From Oceanispirochaeta sp963676905 (GTDB lineage Bacteria > Spirochaetota > Spirochaetia > DSM-2461): DNA of 64,000 bases. Where the stretch lies: positions 4,154,001-4,218,000 of the forward strand of contig CAXXVE010000001.1 of the NCBI GenBank assembly GCA_963676905.2. The letters run 5' to 3'. A program made the translations under genes and the position numbers. Under the pieces are notes generated by a model, which saw only the letters and a program-made list of their open reading frames with translations, had not been told where the DNA came from and did no database searches. Within the stretch, counting starts at the first letter, position 1. Each line of letters opens with the position of its first letter. This document shows positions 8,981 to 17,810 of this stretch, one piece after another.

Positions 8981-9823
8981 CCGCAGGCTGTCTTCCACTT
9001 CCCTGATAACGCCGTCGGGTGTGGAGGCTCCGGCACTGAGACCTATGGTTTCGTATGCAGTTATTTCCGCCGGTATTTCCGCGGCATCCTGAATGTGCCA
9101 GCAGGGGACGCCCGTCTCCTTTGCTGTCAGGAAGAGCCTCTGTGTGTTGGCTGAGTCTCGGCCGCCGATAATAAGGCAGGCATCAACCTTTCCGCAGAGC
9201 TCAACAAGGGCCTCCTGGCGTTTGCTTGTCGCCGAACAGATACTCTCAACGATCTTAATATCCGGACATTTCTTCTTGAGTACGCTGCAGACTTCATCAT
9301 ACTCGTCCTGTTTGATGGTTGTCTGACTGATAACCATAACAGGTCCTTCAAGATCCAGTTTCTCAGCTTCCGAGGGGCTGCTGATTACAAGAGGATTGAC
9401 TGCATATCCTGCAAGTCCTTTGATCTCCCCGTGATCCGCGTCCCCCACAATGACTGTGTGGTAGCCCAGTGCGGCGTACTTCTTCACTGTTTTCTGGCTT
9501 GCAATAACCTTGGGGCATGTTCCGTCCATAACACGGCAGCCCCTCTGCTCAAGCTCCTCCTTGATCTGAAGGGGAACTCCGTGGGCCCTGATAATAACCC
9601 GGCTGTTTTCCGGAGCCTCAATGGGAGAGGATATGGTTTTGACACCTCTGGCGGCAAAGTCTGAAATAACCCTTGGATTATGGATAATGGGACCCAGAGT
9701 ATATACACCCGAGTCATCCAGGGAGACCGCATCCTCCAGGGTACCCACAGCACGACGTACCCCAAGACAGAATCCGAGCTCCTCTGCTCTTATAATATTC
9801 TTTATTCTGCTCATCAGCTGCAT
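8972..9823 (-). CDS. ispH: 4-hydroxy-3-methylbut-2-enyl diphosphate reductase
   Basis: Final enzyme of the MEP isoprenoid pathway, reducing HMBPP to IPP and DMAPP with a [4Fe-4S] cluster. The three cluster cysteines are in LGFCLGVRRA, DGTCPKV and ICSATSKRQ; AHGVP and SQTTIKQDEY are the other family blocks. The frame is open back to an ATG at 9871 (299 aa, with an AGGGG upstream), but family members begin about 10-15 residues before the first Cys. The ATG at 9823 or 9814 (MSRIKN) is therefore more likely. The gene is convergent with the ModF-like gene. Confidence 0.93.
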   Translation of the reverse strand: MQLMSRIKNIIRAEELGFCLGVRRAVGTLEDAVSLDDSGVYTLGPIIHNPRVISDFAARGVKTISSPIEAPENSRVIIRAHGVPLQIKEELEQRGCRVMDGTCPKVIASQKTVKKYAALGYHTVIVGDADHGEIKGLAGYAVNPLVISSPSEAEKLDLEGPVMVISQTTIKQDEYDEVCSVLKKKCPDIKIVESICSATSKRQEALVELCGKVDACLIIGGRDSANTQRLFLTAKETGVPCWHIQDAAEIPAEITAYETIGLSAGASTPDGVIREVEDSLRSM

Positions 9824-9928
9824 TATGGAGTGAAAACAGGGCTGACTCAAGACAGAGACTCCGGGAACCATAAGAAAATATCCCCTGCCGGCACTTCTCC
9901 AAACCGGACATCTCTGGTTTAATGAGCC

Positions 9929-11185
9929 ATGATTTCACTACTCCGCAAGCCTTTTAACTATTTTACAGCTCCTTACAGAAATCAGCCCCTCGGGGTATAT
10001 ATCCTCTTTATCTCCAACGTGATCAACCGTATGGGAGACTTCGTAAACTTTTTCCTTACCCTCTACCTGACAAGGTATCTCGGTTTTGACGAGAAACAGA
10101 CAGGTCTGGTTATAGCCGCTATTGGTGCCGCCATGATGACAGGAGCCCTCCTAGGAGGCAAACTCACTGATATTGCCGGACGCAAGAAGCTGATGGTCAC
10201 ACTTCAATGCCTCGCAGTCATCTCAATCATGTTCTGCGGCTTCTATCCCGACAGCTCATCCGTTGCCGTCCTTCTGCTCTTTTTCACATTCTTCAATGCC
10301 GCAGTATGGCCGATCAGCAGCTCCCTGCTCACCGACCTTACAAGACAGGACCAGAGGAGCGCAGCCTTCAGCCTTATCTACCTGGGTATCAATGTGGGGG
10401 TAGCCCTGGGGCCTGTGCTGGCAGGATATCTTTTCAATCACTACAGACGCTGGATATTCTGGGGCGACGGCCTGAGCACGGTCATTACACTGATACTGAT
10501 TATCCTGTACATAAAGGAACCGAAACAGGAGGAGCTGCACCTTGAGGAGAGTGAACAGGCGGTGTCTGGAAACAGCATTAAAGTCCTTTTCAAGATACCT
10601 GTACTCGCCGTTTTCACCCTGCTGACCATAGGCTCATCCTTCCTCTACAGCCAGAACAGCTTTACCCTGCCCCTCTATATGGAGGGGCTGTTTTCCTCCG
10701 AAAGCGCCAGGCTCTTCGGCCTTATAATGTCCTTCAACGCTGTCACAGTTCTTGTGATCACTCCCCTTTTTACGGGGTGGTTCAAAAAGATGCCTGCCCT
10801 TCAGAGGATTGCGGTCAGCCAGATACTATATGCTGTAGGCTTCGGTATTCTGGCTCTTCCCGTCACTCGGGTGTCGTGGTTCTTCCTTTCGACATTTATC
10901 TGGACTGCCGGTGAGATTCTCCATGCCACAAGCTCCGGAGTCTTTGTTGCAGCCCACAGTCCGGTCAACCACAGAGGGCGATTCAACAGCCTGATGATTG
11001 TAACCAAGGGAGCCGGGAAGTCCCTGGGGCCTGCTGCAGCGGGATTCATACTAGCCGGAGGAGGAATGACCCTGATGTGGGGACTCTGTTTCGTTCTTGG
11101 AGTTCTTCTCTTTCTGGCAATGATGGGCCTGGACAGGATAGACAGATTCGGTCCGTTGAAAAAAGATAAGCCCCTTGTTGACTAG
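9929..11185 (+). CDS. MFS transporter
   Basis: 418 residues with about 12 predicted membrane helices. Motif A appears after helix 2 (GGKLTDIAGRKKLMV), and GINVGVALGPVLAGYLF is the motif-C-like glycine-rich helix of antiporters. It resembles the multidrug/YajR-type efflux branch. Substrate cannot be told. It stands alone, divergent from ispH, and 59 bases upstream of the HD-domain gene. Confidence 0.88.
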   Translation: MISLLRKPFNYFTAPYRNQPLGVYILFISNVINRMGDFVNFFLTLYLTRYLGFDEKQTGLVIAAIGAAMMTGALLGGKLTDIAGRKKLMVTLQCLAVISIMFCGFYPDSSSVAVLLLFFTFFNAAVWPISSSLLTDLTRQDQRSAAFSLIYLGINVGVALGPVLAGYLFNHYRRWIFWGDGLSTVITLILIILYIKEPKQEELHLEESEQAVSGNSIKVLFKIPVLAVFTLLTIGSSFLYSQNSFTLPLYMEGLFSSESARLFGLIMSFNAVTVLVITPLFTGWFKKMPALQRIAVSQILYAVGFGILALPVTRVSWFFLSTFIWTAGEILHATSSGVFVAAHSPVNHRGRFNSLMIVTKGAGKSLGPAAAGFILAGGGMTLMWGLCFVLGVLLFLAMMGLDRIDRFGPLKKDKPLVD

Positions 11186-11244
11186 CGGCGCAGAGAGGGC
11201 CCCCTGTCGTTTTCTTTCGGGCAATATGTTAACCTGGATTCTTG

Positions 11245-11898
11245 ATGAACACAGACAGTATAATCGGACAAACCGAAGAATTTGTTAAAAGAGAGCTTGC
11301 CGGTGCCGAAGGCGGCCACGACTGGTGGCATATCCAGCGGGTATGGAATCTTTCCAGGAAGATTGCGCAGACTGAAAATGCCGACCTCATTACAGTGGAA
11401 CTTGGAGCCCTGCTCCACGATATTGCCGACTCTAAATTCAATCAGGGAGATGAAGAGATCGGTCCCCGGAAAGCCAGGGAGTTCCTGGAGTCCCTCTCAG
11501 TCGGAGAGGACAGGATCACCCACATAGAGATGATAATTTCCAACATATCCTTCAAGGGCGGCAATCATTCACAGTCGTTCAGATCTCCTGAACTGGATGT
11601 AATTCAGGATGCCGACAGACTGGATGCCATGGGAGCCATAGGAATAGCCCGGACATTCAACTACGGCGGTTTCAAGGGACGTGAACTTTACAACCCCGGA
11701 ATAAAACCGAATATGAACATGACCCCTCAGGACTACAAAAGCAGCACGGCCCCCACAATCAACCACTTCTATGAGAAGCTTCTTCTTCTGAAGGACAGGA
11801 TGAATACGGAAACAGGCAGAGCGATGGCCCGGGAGAGGCATGACTATATGGAAAAGTTTCTTGATGAATTCTACGGTGAATGGGAAGGTAGAAAGTAG
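11245..11898 (+). CDS. HD-domain phosphohydrolase
   Basis: About 217 residues. HD superfamily metal site: His in GGHDWWHIQRVW, the HD pair in GALLHDIAD, and a distal Asp in QDADRLDAMGAIG. The order and spacing match the stand-alone YedJ/YpgQ group, whose members hydrolyse nucleotides or pyrophosphate; the true substrate is open. Start taken at the ATG at 11245, since a TTG directly upstream is less likely. No signal peptide. Confidence 0.88.
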   Translation: MNTDSIIGQTEEFVKRELAGAEGGHDWWHIQRVWNLSRKIAQTENADLITVELGALLHDIADSKFNQGDEEIGPRKAREFLESLSVGEDRITHIEMIISNISFKGGNHSQSFRSPELDVIQDADRLDAMGAIGIARTFNYGGFKGRELYNPGIKPNMNMTPQDYKSSTAPTINHFYEKLLLLKDRMNTETGRAMARERHDYMEKFLDEFYGEWEGRK

Positions 11899-11922
11899 TT
11901 TTTCCTGAACCGGGATGAAGAA

Positions 11923-13095
11923 TCAGGGAATATAGACATAGACTATATCATCCCCGCCCGTCGGCAGGTCATAGTCATCAAGGTTGAGGTTTTTATCGGG
12001 AGAATGAATCAGCAGCACCCGGCGGCTTTCATAAAGGAGAGGTGATTCAAGCCTGTCCAGCAGAATCTCGAAGGTCCTGTTTTCAACAGAAAAGCGGCTT
12101 ATATCCCAGCTTACAAAATCTTCCGACCAGGGAGGCGGAGAAAACCTGCCGTCCAGATCAAAGGCGATCAAAGGAAAGCTGCCGTCCTCAATAGCCTGCA
12201 GAATCTCCCTTTTATCGGCGGGAGTAAAAGTGCCTGAGCCATAGGGATAGGCCAGAGTCGGCATGGAAACGGGATAGCCCAGATAGTCGCTGACAATTCT
12301 GTTTGTATCACCAAGTTCCCTGAAAAGCTGGTCCCCTGACATCTTCTCCCTGAAGGTATGTGTCAGGGTATGGTGCCCCAGATAAAACTCCCGCTGAGCA
12401 TAGCGGATCTTGTCCCTGACCACATCGATCCCCTCATAGGGAAACCCTGGATTACGCCCTGCTATCTGCCTGAAGGGAATGGCATCAAAGGACATGTAGA
12501 AGGTGAAATTATAGTGGTTGCCCGTCCTTGGAAAGTATCTTGTAAATACCGAGGCAAGGCAGTCGGGGTCAAGCTCAAACTGCACAGGAGTTCCACCGCC
12601 TGAGTATGCGGCCATAGTCGCATCATCCCAGAGAAGCTGAGTGGCCCCGGCATCATCGGCGCCTATAAGAAAGGGTTTCATCCCCGAGGGGACAGAGGAG
12701 AGGTCTCCCGCACCGAAGTCTCTGTCCGAGACAGGATAGAAGCCTCCGCTGCTGAGTACAGCCATCAGATGGTGTACCCTGTTCAGGGTCAGCTCATACT
12801 GGGAATCCTCACCGATTCTGTGAAAACAGAGCACCGGAATATTACCGGTGCGTCTTCTGTCGTAGATGATGGTAGAGGTTCTGTTCTCAACAACTGTGGG
12901 AGTATCGTAATTCAGCCTTTCGAGAAGAAAACTCCGGGGATCTACTTCCCGGAGGGCACGGACAAAGACAAGGCGCACCGGCGCCCCTTCTTCATCAGTC
13001 ATGATGCGGTAGAGGTTTCCACCGGTACGTGCGCTGAGAGGCCCTGTGAGTCCGGTTAATACAAGTATAAAAATCAGCAGTCTTCGTAGGGTCAA
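11923..13095 (-). CDS. Secreted polysaccharide deacetylase-like protein
   Basis: 390 residues. Signal peptide at 1-22 (MTLRRLLIFILVLTGLTGPL, then SA). It has NodB-homology/CE4 features: IPVLCFHRI, GADDAG with the paired Asp, GHHTLTHT giving the His-x3-His metal site, YPYGSG, and a C-terminal LLIHSPD. A long insert separates the first and second motifs, so it is divergent. Likely removes acetyl groups from an extracellular or cell-wall glycan. It is separated from the upstream FecR/TPR gene by only 23 bases, so probably co-transcribed. Confidence 0.8.
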   Translation of the reverse strand: MTLRRLLIFILVLTGLTGPLSARTGGNLYRIMTDEEGAPVRLVFVRALREVDPRSFLLERLNYDTPTVVENRTSTIIYDRRRTGNIPVLCFHRIGEDSQYELTLNRVHHLMAVLSSGGFYPVSDRDFGAGDLSSVPSGMKPFLIGADDAGATQLLWDDATMAAYSGGGTPVQFELDPDCLASVFTRYFPRTGNHYNFTFYMSFDAIPFRQIAGRNPGFPYEGIDVVRDKIRYAQREFYLGHHTLTHTFREKMSGDQLFRELGDTNRIVSDYLGYPVSMPTLAYPYGSGTFTPADKREILQAIEDGSFPLIAFDLDGRFSPPPWSEDFVSWDISRFSVENRTFEILLDRLESPLLYESRRVLLIHSPDKNLNLDDYDLPTGGDDIVYVYIP

Positions 13096-13118
13096 AGGGC
13101 CTTTATTCCTGAATCAGT

Positions 13119-13991
13119 TCAGAGTGAGGATAGCGCCTCCGCTGCCTGTTTACCAAGTTCCGATGAGGGCATCAGATCACGGGCCTTCTGAAAAGCAGAG
13201 CGGGCGTTGGCATTGTTCCCGGCACCAAGCCATGCGGTTCCGGTAAGATACTCAAGCTGCTGAGACTCTTCGCGGTCCATTTCGGTTCCTTCAAGATCAT
13301 CAAGTACCTCAAGGGCACCGCTGTAGTCCATGGAGCGGATCAGAAGATCACCCATTCTAAGGCCGTAGATGCTTTTATACTCCCTGTCCAGGGAGGATGA
13401 ATCCACCTCTTCAAGAGTCCTTACATAGTTTCTCTTCTCACCAAGCTGCTCATAGCATACTGCTGTAAAAAGCAGGCAGTTATGGTCTTCAAAAAATTCC
13501 CAGCCCTCTTCAAAATTCACAAGGGCCTCGTCGTAATCATCACGTCCCATGGAATCCATGCCGGCTTCCAGATAGGTATAGGCATCTTCCATTCCGGTTC
13601 CTGTGGAAACAGTGGCTTCTGCTCCCCGCACACCCATGGTCGCTTCCTGTCTCCATTTGTCATGACCTGTGCTGAGGGTCAACTTTTTTTTCAGGTCGAA
13701 ACTGGCAGCCTGAACAGTGGAACTTCCCTTCACAATATCACGGAGGGCATAGCTGCCGTCTTTTGTCAGTGAAACGACAGCGTTTCCCACCATAAGTTCC
13801 GCATAGCCGTTATCCGACAGTTTCAGTCTTCCGTTTGACGGAATCTCATCTCCAATATACAGTTCCTGCCAGGAGCCTGTGGTCTGTACCTCCAGAACTC
13901 CTTCAAGATAATCGACATATGCTTCCTGAGCACTAATTCCAAAAATTGATAGTAGAAACAGTATATATAGTAAAATAATTGGTTTATTCAT
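13119..13991 (-). CDS. Secreted FecR-domain protein with TPR-like repeats
   Basis: 290 residues with a signal peptide (1-21, ending GISAQ). Residues about 25-135 form a FecR-type beta domain: YLEGVLEVQTTGSWQEL, then GRLKLSDNGYAELMVGNAVVSL, ending MGVRGAEATVSTG. From about 140 on it is helical with TPR-like motifs (YDEALVNFEEGWEFF, LGAGNNANARSAFQKARDL). FecR domains in spirochaete exported proteins are seen without sigma partners, so a structural or peptidoglycan-associated role fits. GGGGAGG lies 7 bases before the ATG. First gene of a pair with the deacetylase. Confidence 0.85.
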   Translation of the reverse strand: MNKPIILLYILFLLSIFGISAQEAYVDYLEGVLEVQTTGSWQELYIGDEIPSNGRLKLSDNGYAELMVGNAVVSLTKDGSYALRDIVKGSSTVQAASFDLKKKLTLSTGHDKWRQEATMGVRGAEATVSTGTGMEDAYTYLEAGMDSMGRDDYDEALVNFEEGWEFFEDHNCLLFTAVCYEQLGEKRNYVRTLEEVDSSSLDREYKSIYGLRMGDLLIRSMDYSGALEVLDDLEGTEMDREESQQLEYLTGTAWLGAGNNANARSAFQKARDLMPSSELGKQAAEALSSL

Positions 13992-14038
13992 ATTGCAGCC
14001 TCCCCGGCTTAATAGCCTCTAATGTGACAACTAATAAT

Positions 14039-14181
14039 ATTATACCGTAATTCAGCATTAAATACACGCTCTCAAGGGACCTTTCAGTCAAATACAACCG
14101 GAACAGTAATAAATGAACATTATCCACATTCATATCTCAGCCTGAAATGATCTGGCGGATAAGTGATAAAAATTCTATAAT
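14039..14181. promoter_or_regulatory. Divergent promoter region between the FecR gene and ettA
   Basis: The 226-base gap carries a minus-strand TATAAT (plus 14039-14044) towards the FecR gene and a plus-strand TATAAT (14176-14181) towards ettA. Neither has a convincing -35 at 16-18 bases, so start sites are approximate. The middle of the gap is A+T-rich with no gene. Confidence 0.4.
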
Positions 14182-14217
14182 GCCCCAAACAATAATTTCA
14201 AACCTGATGAGGACGCA

Positions 14218-15900
14218 ATGTCAGACGATAAAAAAGTAATCTACTCCATGGTGGGAGTAAGCAAAGCCCATAACCAGAAGGTAGTTTTAAAAGATATCTA
14301 CCTATCCTACTTCTACGGAGCCAAGATCGGCGTACTCGGTCTCAACGGTGCCGGTAAGAGTACCCTCCTCCGTATTCTGGCAGGAGTGGATACAGACTTT
14401 ACAGGAGAAACAGTACTCTCCGACGGCTACTCCATCGGATACCTTGAACAGGAACCCCAGCTGGACCCCGAAAAAACAGTCCGTGAGATTGTAGAGGAGG
14501 GAGCCCAGGAGACTGTGGACCTTCTGAAAGAGTACGATGACATCAATGCAAAATTCGCAGAACCCATGAGCGATGACGATATGGACGCCCTGCTCCAGAA
14601 ACAGGGGAAGATACAGGACCGCCTGGAAGCCCTTGACGGATGGGAACTGGACTCCCGCCTGGAACTTGCAATGGACGCCCTGCGCTGTCCCCCTGAGGAT
14701 CAGAAGTGCGGTGTTCTATCCGGTGGAGAGAAACGCCGTGTCGCCCTCTGCCGGCTGCTGCTGAAGAAACCCGATATCCTTCTGCTTGACGAGCCCACCA
14801 ACCACCTGGACGCCGAGTCCGTGGCCTGGCTGGAGCATCACCTGCAGCGTTATGAAGGAACCATTATAGCCGTAACCCATGACCGCTACTTCCTGGACAA
14901 CGTTGCCGGCTGGATTCTTGAACTGGACAGGGGTGAAGGAATCCCCTGGAAGGGAAACTACTCATCCTGGCTCGACCAGAAGCAGAAACGAATGCTCCAG
15001 GAGGAGAAGAAAGAGTCTGAGCGCCAGAAGACCCTGAAAAGGGAGCTTGAATGGATTCAGATGGGAACCAAGGGGCGCCATGCCAAATCCAAGGCCCGTA
15101 TAAACTCCTATGAAAGCCTGCTGAACCAGGACAGCGCTGAGGCCACAAAGGACCTGCAGCTCTTTATCCCCCCCGGGCCCCGTCTTGGTAATGTTGTAAT
15201 TGAAGCCGAAGGCCTCAGCAAAAGTTTCTCGGGCCGCCTCCTCTACGACAACCTGAGCTTCAAACTTCCTCCCGGAGGAATTGTTGGTATCATCGGTGCC
15301 AACGGTGCCGGTAAAACGACACTGTTCAGGATGATTACAGGAGAAGAGACTCCCGATGGAGGAAGCATCCGACTGGGAGAGACAGTAAAACTGGCCTATG
15401 TGGAACAGACAAGAGCCAATCTGGACCCCGAAAAATCAGTATGGGAACAGATCTCCGACGGCCTGGATATAGTAAAGCTCGGCAAGAGAGAGATGAACTC
15501 CCGTGCCTTTGTCAGCCAGTTCAACTTTCTGGGTGCCGACCAGCAGAAGAAGGTCGGTGTACTTTCAGGGGGAGAACGGAACAGGATCAACCTGGCCATG
15601 ATGCTGAAGGAAGAGGCCAATGTTCTTCTTCTTGATGAACCCACAAACGACCTTGACGTAAACACAATCCGGGCACTTGAGGACGGACTGTCAAGCTTCG
15701 GGGGCTGTGCTGTGGTTATCAGCCACGACCGCTGGTTCCTTGACAGAATTGCCACCCACATCCTCGCCTTCGAGGGAGATTCCAGCGCCTACTGGTTTGA
15801 AGGGAACTTCTCGGAGTATGAGGAAAACAAGAAGAAACGCCTGGGCATCGATGCCGATCAGCCCCACAGGATCAAATACAGGAACCTGACAAGGGACTGA
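14218..15900 (+). CDS. ettA: Energy-dependent translational throttle protein EttA
   Basis: 560 residues, the size of EttA (ABC-F). It binds the ribosomal E site and gates the first elongation steps according to ATP/ADP. ABC domain 1: GLNGAGKST, LSGGEKRRVALCRLLL, LLLLDEPTNHLDAE. The linker (PtIM) carries KGRHAKSKARINSYESLL. ABC domain 2: GANGAGKTT, LSGGERNRINLAMML, VLLLDEPTNDLDV. The arm subdomain insert after domain 1 Walker A is present. GAGGAC lies just before the ATG. It is convergent with the chemoreceptor gene, 5 bases away. Confidence 0.95.
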   Translation: MSDDKKVIYSMVGVSKAHNQKVVLKDIYLSYFYGAKIGVLGLNGAGKSTLLRILAGVDTDFTGETVLSDGYSIGYLEQEPQLDPEKTVREIVEEGAQETVDLLKEYDDINAKFAEPMSDDDMDALLQKQGKIQDRLEALDGWELDSRLELAMDALRCPPEDQKCGVLSGGEKRRVALCRLLLKKPDILLLDEPTNHLDAESVAWLEHHLQRYEGTIIAVTHDRYFLDNVAGWILELDRGEGIPWKGNYSSWLDQKQKRMLQEEKKESERQKTLKRELEWIQMGTKGRHAKSKARINSYESLLNQDSAEATKDLQLFIPPGPRLGNVVIEAEGLSKSFSGRLLYDNLSFKLPPGGIVGIIGANGAGKTTLFRMITGEETPDGGSIRLGETVKLAYVEQTRANLDPEKSVWEQISDGLDIVKLGKREMNSRAFVSQFNFLGADQQKKVGVLSGGERNRINLAMMLKEEANVLLLDEPTNDLDVNTIRALEDGLSSFGGCAVVISHDRWFLDRIATHILAFEGDSSAYWFEGNFSEYEENKKKRLGIDADQPHRIKYRNLTRD

Positions 15901-15905
15901 TCACG

Positions 15906-17699
15906 TCAGCCCGTCTGTTCCGGAATCTCTCTGACGGGAGAGTCGGAGTACTCCGTCTCTCCTGAAAGTCTGAAATAGGATACAGTCTCCTTCATTCTTA
16001 CAGCCATTGTGGAGAAATCCTCCGCCCTGGCTGTAATGTCCCTTGCAATGGCTGTATTGTTCTGGGTTCCTGAATCCAGATCCTGCATGGCCCTGGAGAT
16101 CTGCTGAATACCGCTGTTCTGCTCGGTTGACGCGGCAGAGATCTCTGAGATGAGGGAGGCAGTTCTCTCTATTTCAGGGAGCAGCTCCCCCAGGAGGAGA
16201 CCTGCCCTTTCGGCAGTATCAACAGACTCCTTTGATACATTGATAATGTCATCCGCCGCCTTCTGACTCATCTCTGCAAGCTTTCTGACCTCAGAAGCGA
16301 CAACGGCAAAGCCCTTCCCCGACTCTCCGGCTCTGGCAGCTTCAATGGCTGCATTCAGTGCCAGAAGGTTTGTATTCCGTGCAATTTCACTTATAACCGA
16401 AATCTTTCCTGATATCTGCTTCATGGCAACCACAGTCCTGTTCACTGCCTCGCCGCTGGCCTTGGCCTTTCCCGCTACGGATGTGGAAATCGTATTCGTC
16501 TGATGGGCATTGTCGCTATTCTGCTCGATGGTGGCTCCGAGTTCCTCAATGGAGCTTGTAACTTCCTGAGTAGAAGCGGCCTGACGCGCCGAATTGGAGG
16601 CAAGGGCATCACTTGTTCTCGTCAGTTCCAGACTGCTTTTGGAGACATCCGCCGCAGTGCTGTCAAGATTCCGTATAACCTGGGAAAGATTGAGTGCCAT
16701 TGCCCGCACTTCCCTGAAGATACCCATGCCCTCCCTGTCACCGAAGGTATAGCTCAGGTCACCTGAGGATATTTTTTTTGCAATAGCACTGAGTTCGCCG
16801 GGTTCGGCTCCCACATCAGAGTATATTCTCCTGCCGAGTCGCAGGAAAATAACGATGTAAAGACAGATACTGAGAAATATCATGGAAAGAGCCAGAGTCA
16901 GGACTCTTCTGATATACAGTCGGATAGCCCTGTTGGCCGCATCATACTCGTCTTGAGCATCAGAGAGTAGAGCGGCTATAACAGGTTCCACCCTGGCGGC
17001 ACTCTCCTTCATCCTGCCTGCCGCGCCTGTAATTCTGTTCTGAATATCCACAAGATTATGAAAATCCCGCACATAACTCTCCAACAGCTCCTTAAGGAGG
17101 TCATCATCAGCAGAGAGCATCCCCTCAAGGCCGGCTGCCACTGCATCAAGACGGTCAATGTACTTCGGGTCATAACGGAGGAGGTAGTCTTTTTCATGGC
17201 GTCTCATAAGGAGGTATTCAACCATCAGCGGCCCTGTGATCTGTGCTTCAAGATCATGGGCAGCAGTTCTGAACTGCCCCTGCAGACCGGAGTCCTGATC
17301 CAGACCGCGTGCCATCCAGCCTTCGGCGACCTCCTTAAAATCCTTTTCATACTGATTCACCGCTTCGGTGATGCTGTCAGCCCTGCTCGTATCTCCCCCG
17401 TTTCCGGTATCAAGCTTGCGCAGCTTGTCTGTAAGGGTATTGAGGGATGACACCGAATCCGACAACTGATCAGCATCCAGAGGATCAAGGTCGAGTAGAA
17501 AATTCTTTTCACTCTCCCTGGCAGTCAGCATCTCCCTTGAGATCTGAAGAGACAGAATAGTTTTGGAAGTGGAATAGGAAAGAATACTGCGGTACTGCCT
17601 GTCCACATTGATTATGGACATCAACAAAAGGAGGGTGACTGAGGCAATCAGCAGAAAGATTACTCCCGAATTAATAACCAGACGGTTTTTTAAAAGCAT
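15906..17699 (-). CDS. Methyl-accepting chemotaxis protein
   Basis: 597 residues. TM1 at about 8-28, a helical periplasmic sensor domain (about 30-270, with HEKDYLLR-type helical-bundle repeats), TM2 at about 270-292, HAMP, then the cytoplasmic signalling hairpin with NTNLLALNAAIEAARAGESG followed by GFAVVASEVRKLAE. No C-terminal CheR-tethering pentapeptide. The sensor is the HBM/4-helix type (MLTARESEKNFLLD), which in known cases binds small carboxylates; the ligand here is unknown. No che genes are nearby. Confidence 0.93.
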   Translation of the reverse strand: MLLKNRLVINSGVIFLLIASVTLLLLMSIINVDRQYRSILSYSTSKTILSLQISREMLTARESEKNFLLDLDPLDADQLSDSVSSLNTLTDKLRKLDTGNGGDTSRADSITEAVNQYEKDFKEVAEGWMARGLDQDSGLQGQFRTAAHDLEAQITGPLMVEYLLMRRHEKDYLLRYDPKYIDRLDAVAAGLEGMLSADDDLLKELLESYVRDFHNLVDIQNRITGAAGRMKESAARVEPVIAALLSDAQDEYDAANRAIRLYIRRVLTLALSMIFLSICLYIVIFLRLGRRIYSDVGAEPGELSAIAKKISSGDLSYTFGDREGMGIFREVRAMALNLSQVIRNLDSTAADVSKSSLELTRTSDALASNSARQAASTQEVTSSIEELGATIEQNSDNAHQTNTISTSVAGKAKASGEAVNRTVVAMKQISGKISVISEIARNTNLLALNAAIEAARAGESGKGFAVVASEVRKLAEMSQKAADDIINVSKESVDTAERAGLLLGELLPEIERTASLISEISAASTEQNSGIQQISRAMQDLDSGTQNNTAIARDITARAEDFSTMAVRMKETVSYFRLSGETEYSDSPVREIPEQTG

Positions 17700-17810
17700 G
17701 ATATTACTCTCCGTTTAGAACTGATAAGAGTAAATTATAGGCAGTGAGTGACCTTAATGCAATTTTCCGAATATTAAAAATTTATGAGACTGGAAGCGGC
17801 TGAAGTTGCA

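Noticed and set aside
7547..9871. Molybdenum uptake locus around the ModF-like gene
   Set aside because: No ModA, ModB or ModC partner and no molybdate-responsive site is visible; the neighbour is ispH.
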